Part shown: positions 60,753 through 64,000 of the stretch, piece after piece | Layout: the number at the start of each line of letters is the position of its first letter | Numbering within the stretch: position 1 is the stretch's first letter | DNA from: Balanoglossus misakiensis | Taxonomy: Eukaryota > Hemichordata | Direction of reading: 5' to 3' | Assembly (NCBI GenBank): GCA_040954595.2 | Contig: CM082595.2 | Coordinates: 5,704,001 to 5,768,000 of the forward strand | DNA length: 64,000 nucleotides | Position numbers and translations under genes: made by a program | The notes under the pieces: model-generated | Seen by the model: the letters and a program-made list of their open reading frames with translations, nothing else | Databases searched by the model: none | Told to the model about the DNA's origin: nothing

Positions 60753-63153
60753 CTGGAAAAAAAGAAAAAAAAGGATAGTCAAGACTACTTTGATATTACA
60801 ATGTAGATTGTATTTCCAACACATCAAAACACAGTTTCAATCGACTTTTATTGAGATATTACTTACAAGTGACTTGCTGATTTCTAAGTTGAACTTTAAT
60901 CCTGTGACCGAGGTCAAAGCTTCCTGTAGCCTTTCTATACTCTGAAAAATAAAAGCAGAACTCATTATTGAAGATGACCATTTATTTTCCGAGTGTGATG
61001 GCTCTACATGAGTAAATATATTAGGATTAAGTCTGACATATATACACATGGAAGAGGAAAATGATCACATTTGTATACATGAACCTGGATTCAGGTCCCT
61101 GTACAACTCATGGAAGAAAAGCGCCCTCGCATGTGCAGGTTTTTTTTACGTATCATGCCCCAGTCTGGTTGCCAAAATAAGGTTTTCTGATAAACGAATG
61201 GCATAATAATTGATTTGCAGATCTGTGCAACTCACCTGCAGAGAGCCATCTTGTTTATTCGCTGATCCAACCATCGCTTTGTGGCCGGCTACGAGCAGAC
61301 ACCTTGTTGGGATCTTCTCAACAATTAGGAATTGCAGAAGGATATTCAAAACGGCATCTGAAATGCGGGCGTCATTCGGTAGTGCTGGTAGCTCGGTTTC
61401 TATTTAAAAAGTTCACAAAAAATATATATACATTCAGTCTATAATCAAATTCAGTGTTTTTGTTAAGGGCGGTACCCAGGTAAATGTTACCAGGGTTCCC
61501 CAGCTATTTTACCAGGCTTCTCCTAGGTATATCAATGCAGTCATGTTAGTAGGTAGCTGAAGCATTACTGGGGTTTCCAAGTCATTTACCAGTGTTCCCA
61601 AGTCTTAGCAAAAACACTGTCAATCCAATTACTGATTTTGTTTCCGCTTGAAGGCAGACATGCAACTTCTTCTGAACTGTCCCCCTCATGCCCACCCTGG
61701 TGCCTCACAACGACCAAAACCAAACCTGTTCATCCACTCAGGACCCCAGGCAGAATCAGGGCAGTCACTCACTATCCTCACCTGGGTCTAGGTTTATGCA
61801 GTTTTCATAGATACCATCTAACTGATGCGTTCTATTGGGATCAGATCTTATAGCTGCTGCAACTATGACCTGTTCCACATTACTGTAAGACAAAAGCAAA
61901 ACAATACGAGCACAACTTTTGCAATGACTGTAACTGTTAGCAAACAGAAGATACATAATCAGTAGATTTGCATGGCAACACTAATAAAAGCACTGAGAAG
62001 CATGTGAGAAGCACTTTTAATAATGTCTGCCTTACCTTTGTGTGCATTCATCCACTATCTTGTTCAGAACATGGTGACAGTGTTCGCCAGATAACACTGT
62101 GTTTAAAACGATAATGGAATACTGGAAAAAAAACCCAGATATGATTTAATTATGCCCCATGTTTTGAGCATGTTGTTTTGGTAAATATGTGAATTAGCAG
62201 TTAGTTGACACGGGATTGCTACCAGGGTAATCATCTTTTCTGAACAACTGCATCAATGCACGAACAAGTATACCGTACATTACTTAATCAACGATTGAAC
62301 AACTGCATCAATGCACGAACAAGTATACCGTACATTACTTACATCAACGATTGAACTCATGATTGACCAACTGGTCGATTGACTATACTCACCTCTTCAT
62401 AGCTACAATTCAAGACCTGCAACTGGTCAAAGTCTTTGTCCATGACTGAAATGGGTGGATCCCTGACACAGGCCGGTTTGCTGTCTGCTAGTTCAGGGAC
62501 ATCAAGGGTGCAGTAGGCTACTTTGTGTTCTATTCCAAAGACTGCCCGGCTGTCAATGTTACAACAAGAAATGTGTTACATCACATGAATATGTAGCTCT
62601 GCATACAGGTCTGTGTGTTCCTGGCGTTGCAGGCCGTGTAACGCCAGGAACACACAGACCTGTACGCAGAGCTAATGAATATGGTGTGATGTTCTGAACA
62701 TTTGATGTTATGTACTTGATAGCTGACTCCAGACAACAAGTATTCATTTGTTTTTAGTATATACATGTGATACATTTCTGTTTCCCATGAAAAGAACACA
62801 GGTGCAATTGACTTGACCAATGAGATTTCTCAACCAAAACATTTTGGTTTGTATACAAGCGAAAGATGAATAAAAATTAAAACAGGCCTCATCACGATTG
62901 TCCATGTGTGTTTCTTAGTCTGTCATCAACTTGAAACCATGGCAATGATCAAGTATCATGTTTGCATCCACTGTATCCCAAAACAGAAGTGGTGGAACTG
63001 ATGGGAGACTTTCTGAAGGCCACACGTAAAATTTGCTTTGGCCCTTCTCCAATGGGCCATTCTCCTGCATTATCCCATCAAAATGAACGTGGACACCTAC
63101 CTCCCCGCCGCAGCGACATCAGTGTGTGCTATAATAACTCGTTTCTTTAGCAT
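60696..63153 (-). CDS. Probable proteasome assembly chaperone 1 (PSMG1/PAC1-like)
   Basis: Seven coding exons on the minus strand join in frame (693 nt, 230 residues): 63153-63101, 62549-62393, 62121-62036, 61882-61782, 61399-61236, 60941-60867, 60752-60696. In eukaryotes PAC1 pairs with PAC2 and helps build the proteasome alpha ring. The assignment rests on weak but collinear similarity to human PSMG1 as I recall it: a core of alternating hydrophobic strands (KRVIIAHTDV; YSIIVLNTVL; VEQVIVAAAI), a late motif ISDAVLNILLQ-KIPTRCLL against LPAAVLSYCQ-KIPAILYL, and a C-terminus ending Ile-Tyr-Met, an HbYX-type tail like the Ile-Tyr-Thr of human. It lacks the acidic ~55-residue N-terminus of human. 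The ATG is the first in frame; a TGA lies 29 codons upstream. The gene model is solid; the name is moderate. Confidence 0.62.
60867..60941 (-). CDS. PSMG1-like coding exon 6
   Basis: Acceptor TTTCAG, donor GTAAGT; 25 codons. It encodes SIERLQEALTSVTGLKFNLE and ISKSL. Confidence 0.85.
61236..61399 (-). CDS. PSMG1-like coding exon 5
   Basis: Acceptor AAATAG, donor GTGAGT. It encodes ARISDAVLNILLQFLIVEKI and CLLVAGHKAM, the stretch most like PSMG1. Confidence 0.87.
61452..61619. mobile_element. 168 bp CAGTG-ended MITE, copy 2
   Basis: Ends CAGTGTTTTTGTTAAGG and CTTAGCAAAAACACTG. Same length and interior order as the copy at 15288. It lies in a PSMG1-like intron. Confidence 0.88.
61782..61882 (-). 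CDS. PSMG1-like coding exon 4
   Basis: Acceptor CTTACAG, donor GTGAGG. It encodes NVEQVIVAAAIRSDPNRTHQ and YENCINLDP. Confidence 0.85.
62036..62121 (-). CDS. PSMG1-like coding exon 3
   Basis: Acceptor TTCCAG, donor GTAAGG. It encodes YSIIVLNTVLSGEHCHHVLN and KIVDECTQ. Confidence 0.85.
62242..62352. repeat. 55 bp tandem duplication
   Basis: GAACAACTGCATCAATGCAC starts at 62242 and 62297; the units differ by one small indel at the end. It sits in the intron between coding exons 2 and 3. Confidence 0.93.
62393..62549 (-). CDS. PSMG1-like coding exon 2
   Basis: Acceptor TTGACAG, donor GTGAGT. It encodes RAVFGIEHKVAYCTLDVPEL and DFDQLQVLNCSYEE. Confidence 0.85.
62579..62691. repeat. Long hairpin in the first PSMG1-like intron
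   Basis: The arms GCTCTGCATACAGGTCTGTG and CACAGACCTGTACGCAGAGC pair with one mismatch and extend through TTCCTGGCGTT/AACGCCAGGAA to a loop of about ten bases. Outer arms CATCACATGAATAT/ATATGGTGTGATG also pair imperfectly. Confidence 0.9.
63101..63153 (-). CDS. PSMG1-like coding exon 1
   Basis: Encodes MLKKRVIIAHTDVAAAG plus two bases of a split Ser codon; donor GTAGGT. The frame is open upstream for 28 codons (KTDPEDSKSHEHPK) but has no earlier ATG. Confidence 0.75.
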
Positions 63154-64000
63154 TTTGGGGTGTTCGTGTGACTTTGAGTCCTCTGGATCAGTTTTGCAGC
63201 TGGAGCATGTGTAGTTCAGGTCAGGTCAAAGGTTATACCATCAACTTGGCTACTGCATTATTAGTAACCTTGGATTCGCTGTACAAATCAACATTTTGGG
63301 ATAACTTCAGAATTATTCGATTATTAATACATGAAAAATATATGAAAACTACGCTGGTGTATATTTTTGAAAAGTGTCCTTTACTTCACGTATCTTGGTC
63401 TGAAAATGGAAAGTTTTGATTGACCCATATTATAAACGTCATCTTCACGCCTCTGACACGCCCCCATTTGTTGATAAACTGAACGTATGTTTGCAAGAAC
63501 TCTGTTAATTACATTGTTATAATAATCGTTAATACATAAATGGCCGTTAATATGATACTGCTACAAGTTAACTTTGTTGGGTAACACAATTGAAATGAAC
63601 ACATTCACACTGAAATCGAGTACGTCCGTACCGTGTGATCACATGTCAAAGGTTACACATGTATATGTAAGCAACCGGCCGGTCCACCTTTCAACTACAG
63701 TTAGTTGGGCCCCGGACACAGGTCGTGTACACCACACAGGATTTATGTGACAGGCGGTGTTGTCGATAAGATCAGAACAAGTTATGTTTGCTGTCACACT
63801 GCGAGTCCTCAGGCGGACACCGAGGTAAAGTTTCGTGTAACAATTTACATTTGTTTCAGGAGAACGAGTTAACTCTTACGCGCTATACTGGCAGAGCGCC
63901 AGGCCAGTTCCATCGCCATGATCGCCATCGTCTCCAAAATTGACTGGAGCATCCAGAGTCAACATTTCTCATGTGTGTACCCTGTAGTACTCTGGTCGTA
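63154..64000. other. Upstream flank of the PSMG1-like gene; unresolved right edge
   Basis: The 5' UTR and promoter of the PSMG1-like gene are expected here. At 63880-63943 a minus-strand segment lies between an AG acceptor and a GTAAGAG donor and is open in one frame (ETMAIMAMELAWRSASIA). On the plus strand a frame open from an ATG at 63918 runs off the window (MIAIVSKIDWSIQS). Neither matches a family I recognise. Confidence 0.3.

Noticed and set aside
1-64000. CRISPR arrays, operons, prophage, toxin-antitoxin or other bacterial systems
   Set aside because: The window is spliced animal DNA; the tandem repeats lack CRISPR spacing and no prokaryotic gene was found.

Overview
This is an animal nuclear genome window: intron-rich, AT-rich, with GT-AG splice sites, scattered short DNA-transposon copies and no bacterial features. 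Four protein-coding genes can be assembled exon by exon, and reading frame and intron phase stay consistent across every junction I checked. Gene content and repeat style suggest a marine invertebrate. A non-vertebrate deuterostome such as an acorn worm is my best guess, but that is inference and a lophotrochozoan cannot be excluded.

Layout. (1) Positions 1-8156, + strand: the 3' two thirds of a GABA-B receptor subunit 2-like class C GPCR (14 exons seen, 558 residues; the 5' part lies off the left edge). (2) 8157-12278: a gap between convergent 3' ends, with tandem repeats and a transposon copy. (3) 12279-55937, - strand: a complete F-box/Kelch gene orthologous to FBXO42 (7 coding exons, 753 residues) spread over about 44 kb by two giant introns of 22.3 and 17.4 kb. 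These introns hold most of the window's mobile elements. (4) 56968-59645, + strand: CPLANE2 (RSG1), a small ciliogenesis GTPase, head to head with FBXO42. Its fourth intron reads as a minor-spliceosome AT-AC intron. (5) 60696-63153, - strand: a seven-exon gene for a 230-residue protein that I tentatively identify as proteasome assembly chaperone 1 (PSMG1/PAC1), tail to tail with CPLANE2. (6) 63154-64000: its upstream flank, with an unresolved candidate exon at the right edge.

The genes do not form one pathway: membrane neurotransmitter signalling, ubiquitin ligation, ciliogenesis and proteasome assembly. FBXO42 and CPLANE2 are, from memory, also neighbours in vertebrates, so this looks like an ancient linkage with a compact shared 5' region.

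Mobile elements. Several short non-coding families with terminal inverted repeats recur: a ~190 bp family ending in TTAA (eight copies, all in FBXO42 introns), a ~210 bp family rich in TTTCGCG, a ~90 bp family with CCCTTTCACC ends, a 168 bp CAGTG-ended family, and several single foldback elements. One copy of the TTAA family sits inside a 90 bp element and shows a clean TTAA target duplication. No transposase gene was found. I found no large undescribed system. The most interesting observations are the AT-AC intron, the duplicated micro-exon candidate in the GABA-B receptor tail, the nested insertion and several hairpins.
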